A stretch of 64,000 nucleotides of DNA from Paenibacillus soyae (GTDB lineage: Bacteria > Bacillota > Bacilli > Paenibacillales > Paenibacillaceae): contig NZ_JANIPJ010000013.1 in assembly GCF_024623455.1 (NCBI RefSeq), positions 1-64,000 of the forward strand. Reading direction: 5' to 3'. This document shows, piece after piece, positions 32,026 to 40,651 of this stretch; positions within the stretch are counted from its first letter, which is position 1; the number at the start of each line of letters is the position of its first letter. Made by a program: the position numbers and the translations under genes. The notes under the pieces are model-generated. The model was not told the origin of the DNA. It was given only the letters and a program-made list of their open reading frames with translations, and did no database searches.

Positions 32026-34119
32026 ATGAAACGACTGGCGAAGTGCTTGACGATTCTCATCGCGCTGCTTGCTTGGCTGCCTGCCACCGTTAGCGAAGCA
32101 GGGTGGTCGGAGGGGAAGGCGGACTATACCGATTGGAGCTTTCAAAAGGACGGCATCGTGAATCTGGACGGGGAGTGGGAGCTGGTGTGGAATCGGCTGC
32201 TTACGCCGGACGAAATCGTTCAGGGCGAGCTGTCCGGGGAGATCCGCGCCGAAGGAATTAAGGTGCCCGGACAATGGGGGGGACAGCGGTGGGGCGGCGA
32301 GGAGCTGTCTAACCACGGGTACGCCACCTATCGATTAACGTTCGTCATGCCGGAGAGCGCCGGAGAACGGACGATGGGCTTATACATAAGGAGCGTGGCT
32401 ACCTCTTACCGGCTTTGGATGAACGGGGAGGAGCTGGCGGCGAGCGGGAGAGTTGGGACGGACCGGGCTTCGATGACGCCTCGCAATGTTCCGCAGACGG
32501 TTTATTTCCAGCCGAAAGAGGGAGACAACGAGCTTGTGATGCAGGTTGCCAACTTCGTGCAACGCAAAGGCGGGATTTGGGAAAGCATACGGCTTGGCGA
32601 CTCGCAGGATATCGCCCGCGAGCGCGAACGGCATCTGATGTCCGATCTGTTTATCGTAGGCAGCCTGTTTCTGATGGGACTGTATCACGTTTGTTTGTTC
32701 GCGTTCCGCCGGAAGGACCGCATTCCGCTTTATTTCGGCATTCTCTGTCTGGCAATCGGCATTCGCACGCTGGTGCTGGGCGAGACGGCGGGCATGTCGT
32801 TGTTCTCGTCCATCCCATGGGAGATCGGCGTGAAGCTGGAATACGGCTCCGCGTGCGTCGCGTTTCTGATGTTCATGCTGTACGCGAACGGCCGGTATCC
32901 GGTGAAAGCAAGCCGATTGGCGAACGGAATATCTGCGGCGGCGCAGATCGCCGTGCTTGCTCTCGTGCTGCTGACGCCTGCCCGCATTTACACCCTGATC
33001 ATGCTGCCTTATCAGCTTCTAGTAGCGGTGCCGACGATCGTGTACGTCATAACGATCTATGGCTGGGCGGCATGGAAGCGACGCGAAGGCTCCATGGCGG
33101 ATATCATCGGGTTCGTCTTCATGGCGGCTACGATCGTCAACGACATTCTGTTCTATAATCAAGTGATCGCGACGGGAACCTGGATGCCGTTCGGGCTGCT
33201 CGCTCTGTTGTTCATGCAAGCCATCCAAGTGTCGGCGAAGTTCTCGAAGGCGTTCTATACGGCGGAGGCGCTCGGCGACCAGCTGAAGGAAGCGAACGTG
33301 ACGCTGGAGGGGAAGGTGGCGGAGCGCACCGCGGCATTGTCCGAGACGAACGACAGGCTGGAGGAAGCCAACAAGGAGCTGCTGCGAATGGAACGGTTCC
33401 GCGCGCAGCTGCTGGCGAACATTTCGCATGAGCTGGGTACGCCGCTCACCTCCATTAAGGGCTATGCCAGCGCCATGATGGACGGCGTCGTAGATGCCGG
33501 AGATCCGAAATACGCGCGGAGAATCCATGAGCGGACGCTGCTGCTGGAGAGAGTTATCGATGATCTTATCGAGCTGACGAAGCTGGAAACGAGGCAGCTG
33601 CCCTTCCGCTTCGAGGAGCTTGACCCCTTGCGGCTGTTCCATCGTATATTCGATCAATATGCAACGGAATGGGCCGATGAGGAGGGGCTACGGTTGTTCT
33701 GGAAGGATGAGCTGCCGAACCGCCCGGAAGACGGGCGCGTCATGGTCACCGCGGACAGCTTCCGCCTGGAGCAAGTGTTCTCGAATGTGCTCGGCAACGC
33801 CCGCAAGTATGCGGGAGGCGATATTATCGTGAGCGTAGGCTTGGAGACGAAGGCCGGAGACGGGCAGCCGTATGAGCTTTGCGTGAAAATCGTCGATTCC
33901 GGACCGGGCATTCCCGATGAGGAGGTCCCGCGAATTTTCGACCGGTTCTATCGGGGCAGGCATGGCGGGGCGGGGAAAAAAACCGCGGGCAGCGGCTTAG
34001 GTCTTGCCATATGCAAAGAAATTATGGCTTACCATCATGGCAGCATCGGTTATGCAAGGGAAGAGGATGCCCGGAACGCCTTCTATTTTCGAATACCGGC
34101 ACATTTAAGGAAACTATAA
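32026..34119 (+). CDS. 7TMR-DISM sensor histidine kinase
   Basis: The 697-residue membrane kinase begins with a signal-like segment. An extracellular DISMED2-type carbohydrate-binding-like domain follows (residues about 30-185: 'VNLDGEWELVWNRLLTPDE'...'YATYRLTFVMPE'), then seven membrane helices (about 205-420), a coiled coil, HisKA with phospho-acceptor His in 'LANISHELGTPLTSIKGY', and HATPase_c with N-box 'VFSNVLGNARKYAGG' and G-boxes 'DSGPGIPDEEV' and 'GSGLGLAICKE'. ATG 32026 has TTGGAGG at good spacing. It is paired with the next-gene response regulator and divergent from the cohesin/dockerin operon. Confidence 0.92.
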   Translation: MKRLAKCLTILIALLAWLPATVSEAGWSEGKADYTDWSFQKDGIVNLDGEWELVWNRLLTPDEIVQGELSGEIRAEGIKVPGQWGGQRWGGEELSNHGYATYRLTFVMPESAGERTMGLYIRSVATSYRLWMNGEELAASGRVGTDRASMTPRNVPQTVYFQPKEGDNELVMQVANFVQRKGGIWESIRLGDSQDIARERERHLMSDLFIVGSLFLMGLYHVCLFAFRRKDRIPLYFGILCLAIGIRTLVLGETAGMSLFSSIPWEIGVKLEYGSACVAFLMFMLYANGRYPVKASRLANGISAAAQIAVLALVLLTPARIYTLIMLPYQLLVAVPTIVYVITIYGWAAWKRREGSMADIIGFVFMAATIVNDILFYNQVIATGTWMPFGLLALLFMQAIQVSAKFSKAFYTAEALGDQLKEANVTLEGKVAERTAALSETNDRLEEANKELLRMERFRAQLLANISHELGTPLTSIKGYASAMMDGVVDAGDPKYARRIHERTLLLERVIDDLIELTKLETRQLPFRFEELDPLRLFHRIFDQYATEWADEEGLRLFWKDELPNRPEDGRVMVTADSFRLEQVFSNVLGNARKYAGGDIIVSVGLETKAGDGQPYELCVKIVDSGPGIPDEEVPRIFDRFYRGRHGGAGKKTAGSGLGLAICKEIMAYHHGSIGYAREEDARNAFYFRIPAHLRKL

Positions 34120-34132
34120 GGGGGCTGCGGAT

Positions 34133-34825
34133 ATGGCGGAAACCGTACTGGTCGTGGAGGACGACGAAGACATTATGGACATCTTGTCCGCTTATTTGCG
34201 CAAGCACGGCTTTTCAGTTCTGTCCGCCGTAAACGGGAAAGAAGCTATGCGGCTGTACGGGCAAGGGGGAATCGATCTGATGCTGACGGATATCGTGCTT
34301 CCGGATACGGAGGGGACCGAGCTGGCGGAGCGAATCCGCAAGCAGTCCGACATGCCGATCATTATGATGAGCTGCAAGAGGGAAGCGGAGGATATCGTGA
34401 ACGGGCTGGAGCTAGGAGCGGATGATTACATTACGAAACCGTTCGAGCCGAGCGTCGTCGTGGCCCGCATCAAGTCGGTGCTCCGGAGGCGGAACAGAAC
34501 GGGACCGCCCCAGCCGGGCGCGCTGCTGTGGAAGGATGAGCGGCTGGAGATCGATCAGGCCGCTTGCGAGGCGCGCGTGAACGGTCAAGTCGTGCATCTC
34601 TACGCGAAGGAGATGCAGCTTCTCCTCTTGCTTGCTTCGCACCCGGACCAGGTGTTCCATGTCGATCAATTGTACGAGCAGGTTTGGGGCTGGGACAAGC
34701 AAAGCGACACCGGTACCGTCATGGTTCACATCCGTAATCTCCGGAAGAAGATCGAGGAAGACCCCGCGGCGCCGACGTATATCGCGACCGTGAGGGGCTT
34801 CGGGTATAAGTTCAAAGCGAGGTGA
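34133..34825 (+). CDS. OmpR-family response regulator
   Basis: The 230-residue protein has a receiver domain with acidic pocket 'VVEDDED', phospho-acceptor Asp in 'DLMLTDIVLP' and Lys in 'DDYITKPFEPS', then an OmpR/PhoB winged helix ('HLYAKEMQLLLLLASHPDQVFHVDQLYEQVWGWD', 'VHIRNLRKKIEEDP...TVRGFGYKF'). It lies 13 nt after the histidine kinase gene, its likely partner. The divergent secreted-protein operon is the natural target candidate. Confidence 0.95.
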   Translation: MAETVLVVEDDEDIMDILSAYLRKHGFSVLSAVNGKEAMRLYGQGGIDLMLTDIVLPDTEGTELAERIRKQSDMPIIMMSCKREAEDIVNGLELGADDYITKPFEPSVVVARIKSVLRRRNRTGPPQPGALLWKDERLEIDQAACEARVNGQVVHLYAKEMQLLLLLASHPDQVFHVDQLYEQVWGWDKQSDTGTVMVHIRNLRKKIEEDPAAPTYIATVRGFGYKFKAR

Positions 34826-35138
34826 AGAGCCTGGCCGGGTGGAACTGCCGGGTAGGCCGCCGCCATGGTCATGGGTAAGTCAGCAAGGCTTTAGCCGCGA
34901 ATGTAACGGAAGTGAGAAGCCTTATTTCGGCTAAATAAGCGTTTTTTCGTTGGTAATGGAACGGAGAGCCGTTATTCGCCGATTTTAATGGTATTTTAAT
35001 TGAAATCGTGAGGAATAAAAGCTCTCAGTTCCGCAAGCCCACCTCAAACCCCGTTTCCCGGTAAAATAACGCCTCTCATTTCCGTAAGCCTGTAAGTTTT
35101 CGGCGGTTACGACCGCAAGAGAGTCTTGAAATAGAGAA
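34826..35138. repeat. Intergenic region with four copies of a short repeat (two direct, two inverted)
   Basis: Copies at 34903-34931 and 34953-34980 are direct; those at 35008-35039 and 35060-35090 are inverted. All match roughly ACGGAAnTGAGAGSCGTTATT (S = G or C). The arrangement can fold into a large hairpin with each direct copy facing an inverted one. No open frame with a ribosome site is present. Confidence 0.6.
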
Positions 35139-35182
35139 ACGGCGGACCAAGACTGTATCCAACCGTCTTGGCCCGCCGCTGT
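35139..35182 (-). terminator. Terminator of the chemoreceptor gene
   Basis: AACGGCGGACCAAGAC pairs with GTCTTGGCCCGCCG (one mismatch) just beyond the stop of the minus-strand chemoreceptor gene. Confidence 0.75.
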
Positions 35183-35191
35183 GCGTTACTC

Positions 35192-37192
35192 TTAAATTTT
35201 GAACTTCGATACCGCGATTAGAAGCTGGGCGGTCGTCTCCTCCGTCTGCAGCATCAACGCGGCGAGCCGATCGGAATGCTCGCGCATATCCGACGTCTTC
35301 TCGACAATGTTTTGCGTGCCCGAGGCGTTCTCGTTGTTGGACAGGGTAACCTCGTGAATGGACTGCGCCACGTTCTGGATCGAAGCGAGCAGCTGCTCGG
35401 CCGTTGCGCTGAAGTCCGTGACGAGAGCCTGGACCGACCCTGCATCCCGATAATATTGCTCGCCGTTGTCAACCATCGCGTTATAGTCCTTAATAACCGT
35501 CTCGTCGATGAACGCCAGCGCTTTCTCCGAGCTCTTGGTGAGAGCCGTCACGGAATCCATGACGAGTCCCGCGACGCTCTGGATTTCGCCCGCCGTCTTG
35601 GCCGAGGTCTCGGCGAGCTTGCGGATCTCGCCGGCGACGACGGCAAAGCCTTTACCAGCTTCGCCCGCGCGCGCGGCCTCGATCGCGGCATTAAGGGCAA
35701 GCAAATTGGTCTGCGTCGTAATTTGAAGAATGGAATCCGTTAACACATGGATCCGCTCCACCGCCTTCGCTTGCTCCATGGCGGCTCTCGATTCGCTGTC
35801 GATGGCGCCGTGAATGTCCTGCGCCGAATTCCGGGAGGAGACGGCGGAGTCCTTCAATTGCTGGGCGCGAACCGCGATTTCGTCCGCCATGGCGGATCCG
35901 TCCTGCGCTTTGATCGCGATCGAGTTGACGGCCTCCTTGATCTCGGCGGACACCGTGTTCATCTCTTCCGCCATGGCGGCCGTCTCCTCCATGCCCGCGG
36001 ACATCTGCTGGGTGGTCGCGGATACATCCTCGACCTGCGCGGCGAGGGAGCTCATGCTGGCCGAGGATTGGCCGATGTTCGTCTTCACGTTCGAGGTCTG
36101 GTCGGCTACTTGGCCGAGAACGCCGCGGATGGAAGAAGACATCCTCTCGACCGATTGCGCGAGATGGCCGATCTCGTCGGTCCGTCTGAGCATCTTGCCG
36201 GGCAGCGAGTGCGTAAAATCTGCATCCGCCATTACGTTCACGAACTGGGAGAGCTGCTTGACCGGCTTGGCGATGAAGCCGGCCATGTAGACGGCAATCA
36301 GGATCACGACCACCATGGTTATAAGGACCAGAACGCTCGTTTTGTTAAGGCTGTCTTGAAGACTGCCGTACACTTCCGTGTCCGGCACCGTAACATAGAT
36401 TTTCCAGCCGGTCTGGCTGACCGTGGAGTATGCCGCGATTTTGTCGACGCCCTCATCGTCGGTGTAAGTCGTGAAGCCCATCTGTCCGGCGATTATCGCC
36501 TCGACGGCTGCATGGTGGCTCTCGCTCCCGAAGGCTTCCTTGTAGGGCTTGTTAACCTTATCCTTGGCAGGATGGTACATGACCATGCCGGCCTCGGACA
36601 GCAGGACGCCGAAGCCGGTCTCGCCGACTATCAAATCGCTGAACGAGCTTTGAAGCGCTTCGGCGGAAACGACGTCGATAATTGTGCCCTGGAATTGATT
36701 CTGCGCATCGAAGAATGGTACCGCAATAGTAATGCCCAGTGTTTCCGAGCCGCGAATTTGGAGCAGATCGCTGAATGCTGGCTGCTTGGTTGACTTGGCT
36801 TCCTGGAAATATTGGCGGTCGGAAATATCGGTGAAGGTGCCGTCTTCGGCCGGAATATGCCCGTTCGCGTCCGCTACGATCGTCATTTGCACCTCGGGAT
36901 CGGTCTGGACGATCGCTTGCACGGCCACTTGTTTGCCTTGCGCGTCAAGCTCGCTGAAGCTGGGGTTGCTCTCCAGCAGCTTGCGCATGGCGCCGACCTT
37001 CGAATCTAGCCAGACGGCTGTTGCATCCGATTGTTTTTTGGCGACGCCCATCTCTTGATCATTGATGCTGTCCGTAAGCTGGCTCTTGAATTGAGTCAGT
37101 TGAATGGCGGCGAGTGAGACAAGGGGAACTAGCGTTAGAACCAGAATCATAAGCGTTAACCGGAAGCGCATGCTCCGCAATTTTTTCTTCAT
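35192..37192 (-). CDS. Methyl-accepting chemotaxis protein (dCache type)
   Basis: The 666-residue receptor has an N-terminal membrane helix (about 13-33), a dCache ligand domain (about 40-280; '[23 protein letters not shown]', '[18 protein letters not shown]'), a second helix (about 288-310), HAMP ('[18 protein letters not shown]') and a cytoplasmic signalling hairpin with tip '[37 protein letters not shown]'-like core. It senses small ligands, often amino acids or carboxylates. ATG 37192 has AAGGGAG at good spacing; an upstream start at 37309 is unlikely. It is monocistronic and next to a GH9 gene, though on the other strand. Confidence 0.93.
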   Translation of the reverse strand: MKKKLRSMRFRLTLMILVLTLVPLVSLAAIQLTQFKSQLTDSINDQEMGVAKKQSDATAVWLDSKVGAMRKLLESNPSFSELDAQGKQVAVQAIVQTDPEVQMTIVADANGHIPAEDGTFTDISDRQYFQEAKSTKQPAFSDLLQIRGSETLGITIAVPFFDAQNQFQGTIIDVVSAEALQSSFSDLIVGETGFGVLLSEAGMVMYHPAKDKVNKPYKEAFGSESHHAAVEAIIAGQMGFTTYTDDEGVDKIAAYSTVSQTGWKIYVTVPDTEVYGSLQDSLNKTSVLVLITMVVVILIAVYMAGFIAKPVKQLSQFVNVMADADFTHSLPGKMLRRTDEIGHLAQSVERMSSSIRGVLGQVADQTSNVKTNIGQSSASMSSLAAQVEDVSATTQQMSAGMEETAAMAEEMNTVSAEIKEAVNSIAIKAQDGSAMADEIAVRAQQLKDSAVSSRNSAQDIHGAIDSESRAAMEQAKAVERIHVLTDSILQITTQTNLLALNAAIEAARAGEAGKGFAVVAGEIRKLAETSAKTAGEIQSVAGLVMDSVTALTKSSEKALAFIDETVIKDYNAMVDNGEQYYRDAGSVQALVTDFSATAEQLLASIQNVAQSIHEVTLSNNENASGTQNIVEKTSDMREHSDRLAALMLQTEETTAQLLIAVSKFKI

Positions 37193-37365
37193 CTTCTTCA
37201 CTCCCTTAATTTCGAGACCAACGTTATAGAAAGTCATCGACATCCATCGGCCAGAAGTTTTGTGGGAAATGAAGCCATACTTCGGAAGGCGGCGGGTTAA
37301 GTATTCCACGCGAATGTGATAGAGTGGAAAGAGATCCTACTCTCGAAAGGATGCGACGTTCACTC

Positions 37366-38991
37366 ATGGAAACGATTAAACGGCAGGGGATCGCGGTCAA
37401 CCAGCTGGGTTACCGCGGCATGGACGCCAAAATCGCCGTTATAAGAGGCGAAGGCGGGAATTTTCGGATCGTGGATGCAAGCAGCGGCAGCAAGGTATGG
37501 GAAGGGGAGGCGGGTCCTCTCGAGTGGGATGAAGCGAGCGGGGAGACGGTCAGTCGTGGCGACTTTACAAGCTTTCGGCAGTCCGGCACGTACCGGATCG
37601 AAAGCGGAAGCGGGGAGAGCTCGTACCCGTTCGTCATCGCGGATAGCGTCTATGAAGAAGCTCATCGCGCCATGTTGAAAGCGTTCTATTTCTTCCGCTG
37701 CGGAATGGAGCTGGAGGAGCGCTGCGCGGGGCCGTGGACGCATGGCCCATGTCATCTGACGCCGGCCATCGTCTATGGGGACGAGGAGAAGCGCGTTGAT
37801 GCTTATGGGGGCTGGCATGATGCCGGCGACTACGGCAAATATGTGGGCCCCGGCGCCAAAGCGGTAGCCGATCTGCTGTTAGCGGAGGAGTTGTACCCGC
37901 AGGCGTTCGCGAGGCCGCTAGGCATTCCGGAGAGCGGCGGAGCGATGCCGGACGTGCTCCAGGAATGCCGTTACGAGTTGGAATGGATGCTTCGGATGCA
38001 GGACGGAGAGACGGGCGGCGCGTACCATAAGCTGACGACGCTGCGCTTCCCGCCCGGCGATACGATGCCGGAGGACGACACGGCGGACTTGTACGTATCG
38101 CCGGTGTCGGCTACGGCGACGGGCTGCTTCGCCGCGGTAATGGCTATGGCGGCGAGACGCTATCGACCGTATGACGAGGTCTTTGCGGCAAGCTGCTTGA
38201 GCGCGGCGGAGAGGGCCTGGGCGTGGCTCGAGGCCCATCCGGATTACCCGGGCTTCAAGAATCCGCCGACTATAGCGACCGGCGAATACGGAGACGCGCA
38301 GGATGCCGACGAGCGTTACTGGGCGGCTGCCGAGCTGTATCGGACGACGGGGGAAGCCCGTTATCACGCCGCCATCGAACCGCTAGCTAACGCGGCGGAA
38401 ACCTCCGGCTTATACGAGCTTGGCTGGGCGAACATGAGCGGGTACGGTACGATCGCCTATCTCTTCGCGGAGCGGGAGAAAGCTCCGGAGCTCGAGGCGC
38501 GGCTGAAGGAAGGCCTGCTCCGGAAAGCGGATGAGCTGGCGGCCGTCTGCGCGAAGGACGGGTACGGCATCTCGCTGCAGCCGGAGCAATACATCTGGGG
38601 CAGCAACATGCTCGTCATGAACCATGCGATGCTTCTGCTGCTTGCGGACCGGATATCGGGCGGCACGCATTATGAACAGCATGCGCTTCGGCATGTCCAT
38701 TATTTGTTCGGAACGAATACGGTCGGCATGAGCTATGTGACGGGATACGGCGCGGCTCCGATTCTATTCCCCCACCACCGTCCATCGGAAGGCGACGGCG
38801 TCGAAGCGCCTATCCCGGGACTCGTCTCCGGCGGCCCGAACCGCGGGCTGCAGGACGATTACGCCCGCGAGCATCTGGCGGGCAAAGCGCCGGCCGCGTC
38901 CTTCGCCGACGTGATGGAGAGCTACTCGACCAACGAGGTCGCGATTTATTGGAACTCACCTGCGGTTTTTGCTCTTTCCCGATTTGTATAA
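37366..38991 (+). CDS. Glycoside hydrolase family 9 enzyme (cytoplasmic)
   Basis: The protein (about 541 residues) has an N-terminal Ig-like CelD_N domain ('GIAVNQLGYRGMDAKIAVI', 'YPFVIADSVYEEA') followed by a GH9 (alpha/alpha)6 barrel. The catalytic base region 'GGWHDAGDYGKYV' and the C-terminal acid 'SYSTNEVAIYWNSP' are intact, as is 'FGTNTVGMSYVTGYG'. No signal peptide is present, so it should act in the cytosol on imported cello-oligosaccharides, chitobiose-type or other beta-glycosides rather than on polymer. The start is uncertain: ATG 37366 sits just before the conserved core but GAAAGGA is about 14 nt upstream; ATG 37351 and GTG 37324 are alternatives. Confidence 0.88.
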   Translation: METIKRQGIAVNQLGYRGMDAKIAVIRGEGGNFRIVDASSGSKVWEGEAGPLEWDEASGETVSRGDFTSFRQSGTYRIESGSGESSYPFVIADSVYEEAHRAMLKAFYFFRCGMELEERCAGPWTHGPCHLTPAIVYGDEEKRVDAYGGWHDAGDYGKYVGPGAKAVADLLLAEELYPQAFARPLGIPESGGAMPDVLQECRYELEWMLRMQDGETGGAYHKLTTLRFPPGDTMPEDDTADLYVSPVSATATGCFAAVMAMAARRYRPYDEVFAASCLSAAERAWAWLEAHPDYPGFKNPPTIATGEYGDAQDADERYWAAAELYRTTGEARYHAAIEPLANAAETSGLYELGWANMSGYGTIAYLFAEREKAPELEARLKEGLLRKADELAAVCAKDGYGISLQPEQYIWGSNMLVMNHAMLLLLADRISGGTHYEQHALRHVHYLFGTNTVGMSYVTGYGAAPILFPHHRPSEGDGVEAPIPGLVSGGPNRGLQDDYAREHLAGKAPAASFADVMESYSTNEVAIYWNSPAVFALSRFV

Positions 38992-39006
38992 GAGATAGAG
39001 ATGGGA

Positions 39007-39044
39007 GACGCCCCTTCGGCCTTTTGTCGGAGGGGCGGTTTGCT
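39007..39044 (+). terminator. Terminator of the GH9 gene
   Basis: GACGCCCCTTCGGC pairs with GTCGGAGGGGCGG imperfectly; TTTGCTT follows. Confidence 0.6.
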
Positions 39045-39077
39045 TACTTCGCGGAATGAAGAACTGGGTAAGGATAC

Positions 39078-39135
39078 CATTGTAATTTGAATGCGGAACG
39101 TATATTATGGACATTATAAATCCATGATTACAATG
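39078..39135 (+). promoter_or_regulatory. Candidate operator of the Rrf2 gene
   Basis: CATTGTAAT (39078-39086) and ATTACAATG (39127-39135) form a perfect 9-bp inverted repeat. Between them lie another dyad (ATGGA/TCCAT) and a TATTAT-type -10. The promoter of the Rrf2 gene must lie inside this element, so autoregulation is likely. Confidence 0.5.
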
Positions 39136-39160
39136 ATGCGTATGCAAGGAGGAGAGACGC

Positions 39161-39634
39161 ATGCAATTCTCCAAAAGCACGGATTATGCCCTGCACGCCT
39201 TAATCCACTTGGGGCATTCGGAGCGCCGCAGCAACGTCGGCATCAAGGAGCTGTCCGCGTCGCTGGGGGTTTCGGAAAGCTATTTGTCCAAGATCATGTC
39301 CAAGCTGAGACAGGACGGAATCGTGCGCGCGGTGCCGGGCGTGAACGGAGGCTACGAGCTGGCGCGGCCGGCGGAGCACATATCGTTCCTTGACGTGATT
39401 CAAGTCGTCGAAGGCAGACAGCAGATGTTCGCCTGCTCGAATTCGAACTCGAGCCAGCATCAGCTATTAGCGGACGAACGCGGTCAGGAGCGTCCGAGAA
39501 GCAGCGATTGCCTGGTCGAGAAGGTGATGGCCGGCGCGGAGCAGCAGTTGCACGAATACTTGCGGGAGCACACGATCCAGTCGGTGCTGGACGAGGCTCA
39601 GAGACGCGGCTGCCTGGGAGGAAACAAGAAGTGA
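39161..39634 (+). CDS. Rrf2-family regulator
   Basis: The 157-residue winged-helix protein ('FSKSTDYALHALIHLGHSER', 'IKELSASLGVSESYLSKIMSKLRQDGIVRAVPGVNGGYELARP') is a classic Rrf2 member. Three Cys residues lie in the C-terminal half (in 'MFACSNSN', 'SSDCLVEK' and 'RRGCLGG'). Their spacing differs from the tight cluster of IscR/NsrR, so an Fe-S cluster is possible but not certain. AAGGAGGAG precedes the ATG. It lies just upstream of a methyltransferase gene on the same strand. Confidence 0.92.
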   Translation: MQFSKSTDYALHALIHLGHSERRSNVGIKELSASLGVSESYLSKIMSKLRQDGIVRAVPGVNGGYELARPAEHISFLDVIQVVEGRQQMFACSNSNSSQHQLLADERGQERPRSSDCLVEKVMAGAEQQLHEYLREHTIQSVLDEAQRRGCLGGNKK

Positions 39635-39685
39635 CGCACTTCTTGCGCTTTAATTATAGATATTTCAGATCCATGGAGGATGAGA

Positions 39686-40576
39686 ATGATGAATGATTTT
39701 TATAATGCGGATGCTTGGGAGAAGGCATGGAAAGAAAGCGGGGACAACGCGGCGGACAAAATGAAAAAGGCCGGTATCGATCCGACACGATCCTTCGATC
39801 CGAAGGCCAAATCGTTCAACGAGCAATCGTTCAGCGAAGAAGGAAAGGCGCGGACCACGCGAATCATAAGCTGGCTGGAGAGCCACGGCGTGCGGTTCGA
39901 GCAAGCATCCGTCCTGGACATAGGCGCCGCTTCGGGAGTTTTCTCCGTGCCGTTCGCGGAGCGGGGAGCCCGGGTCACCTCCGTGGAGACGTCCCCGCCA
40001 CTCGTCGAGCTGCTGCATGAAAACTTGGCAAGATTCCCCGAGGATCAGGTGGAGATCATACACGAGCCGTTTGAAGAAATTGACGTGCAGGCCAGAGGTT
40101 GGAGCCAAGGCTTCGATCTCGTCTTTGTGTCGATGTGCCCGGTTATTCACGATTGGGAGAGCGTGGAGAAGGTACTGCGGTGCGCACGGCAGTATGCCTA
40201 CATCAGCATGCCAGCGGATACGACAGAGCTTAGTCTGATGAAGGAAATTTGGCCGATCGTGACGGGGAAGCCGTTCCAATCGAAGCCTACGGAAATGGCC
40301 TACTTGCTCCATCTGTTGTATCTCAAAGGGTACGCCTATGAATCGCTGGTCACGCGAGAAACCAAAACGATGGAGCTTTCGGCGGAAGCGGCGCTGGAGC
40401 AAGCGATGTCCTGGCTTCACGTCCACGGTCAGCCGGTAGACGAAACCGTGCGGCAACAGGTAGCCGACTATCTGGCGCGAGCGTATCCGTCCGGCAAAGT
40501 GATTAATCGGCAGAGCGGCCGCTTCGGCAAAGTGCTGATCCGCTTGCAGGACGAGAGCATGCCTCATTTCGGGTAA
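39686..40576 (+). CDS. Class I SAM-dependent methyltransferase
   Basis: The roughly 296-residue protein has the SAM-binding motif I 'VLDIGAASGVFSVPFAERGARVTSVETSP' and motif II 'FDLVFVSMCPVIHDW'. The N-terminal helix-rich cap 'MNDFYNADAWEKAWKES' is typical of small-molecule methyltransferases of the UbiE/YjhP kind. The start is among ATGs at 39680, 39686 and 39689; GGAGGA at 39675 favours the later ones. It is 52 nt after the Rrf2 gene and may be under its control. The substrate is unknown. Confidence 0.88.
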   Translation: MMNDFYNADAWEKAWKESGDNAADKMKKAGIDPTRSFDPKAKSFNEQSFSEEGKARTTRIISWLESHGVRFEQASVLDIGAASGVFSVPFAERGARVTSVETSPPLVELLHENLARFPEDQVEIIHEPFEEIDVQARGWSQGFDLVFVSMCPVIHDWESVEKVLRCARQYAYISMPADTTELSLMKEIWPIVTGKPFQSKPTEMAYLLHLLYLKGYAYESLVTRETKTMELSAEAALEQAMSWLHVHGQPVDETVRQQVADYLARAYPSGKVINRQSGRFGKVLIRLQDESMPHFG

Positions 40577-40577
40577 A

Positions 40578-40616
40578 AAAAAGAACCGCCCTTTCGGCCG
40601 AAAGGGCGGTTCTTCT
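40578..40616. terminator. Bidirectional terminator
   Basis: A perfect 17-bp palindrome-type stem, AAGAACCGCCCTTTCGG/CCGAAAGGGCGGTTCTT, separates the methyltransferase gene from the convergent UbiD-family gene. Confidence 0.92.
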
Positions 40617-40651
40617 TGCTGCGCGTACAGAGCCGAGCTTTCCGTTGACGC

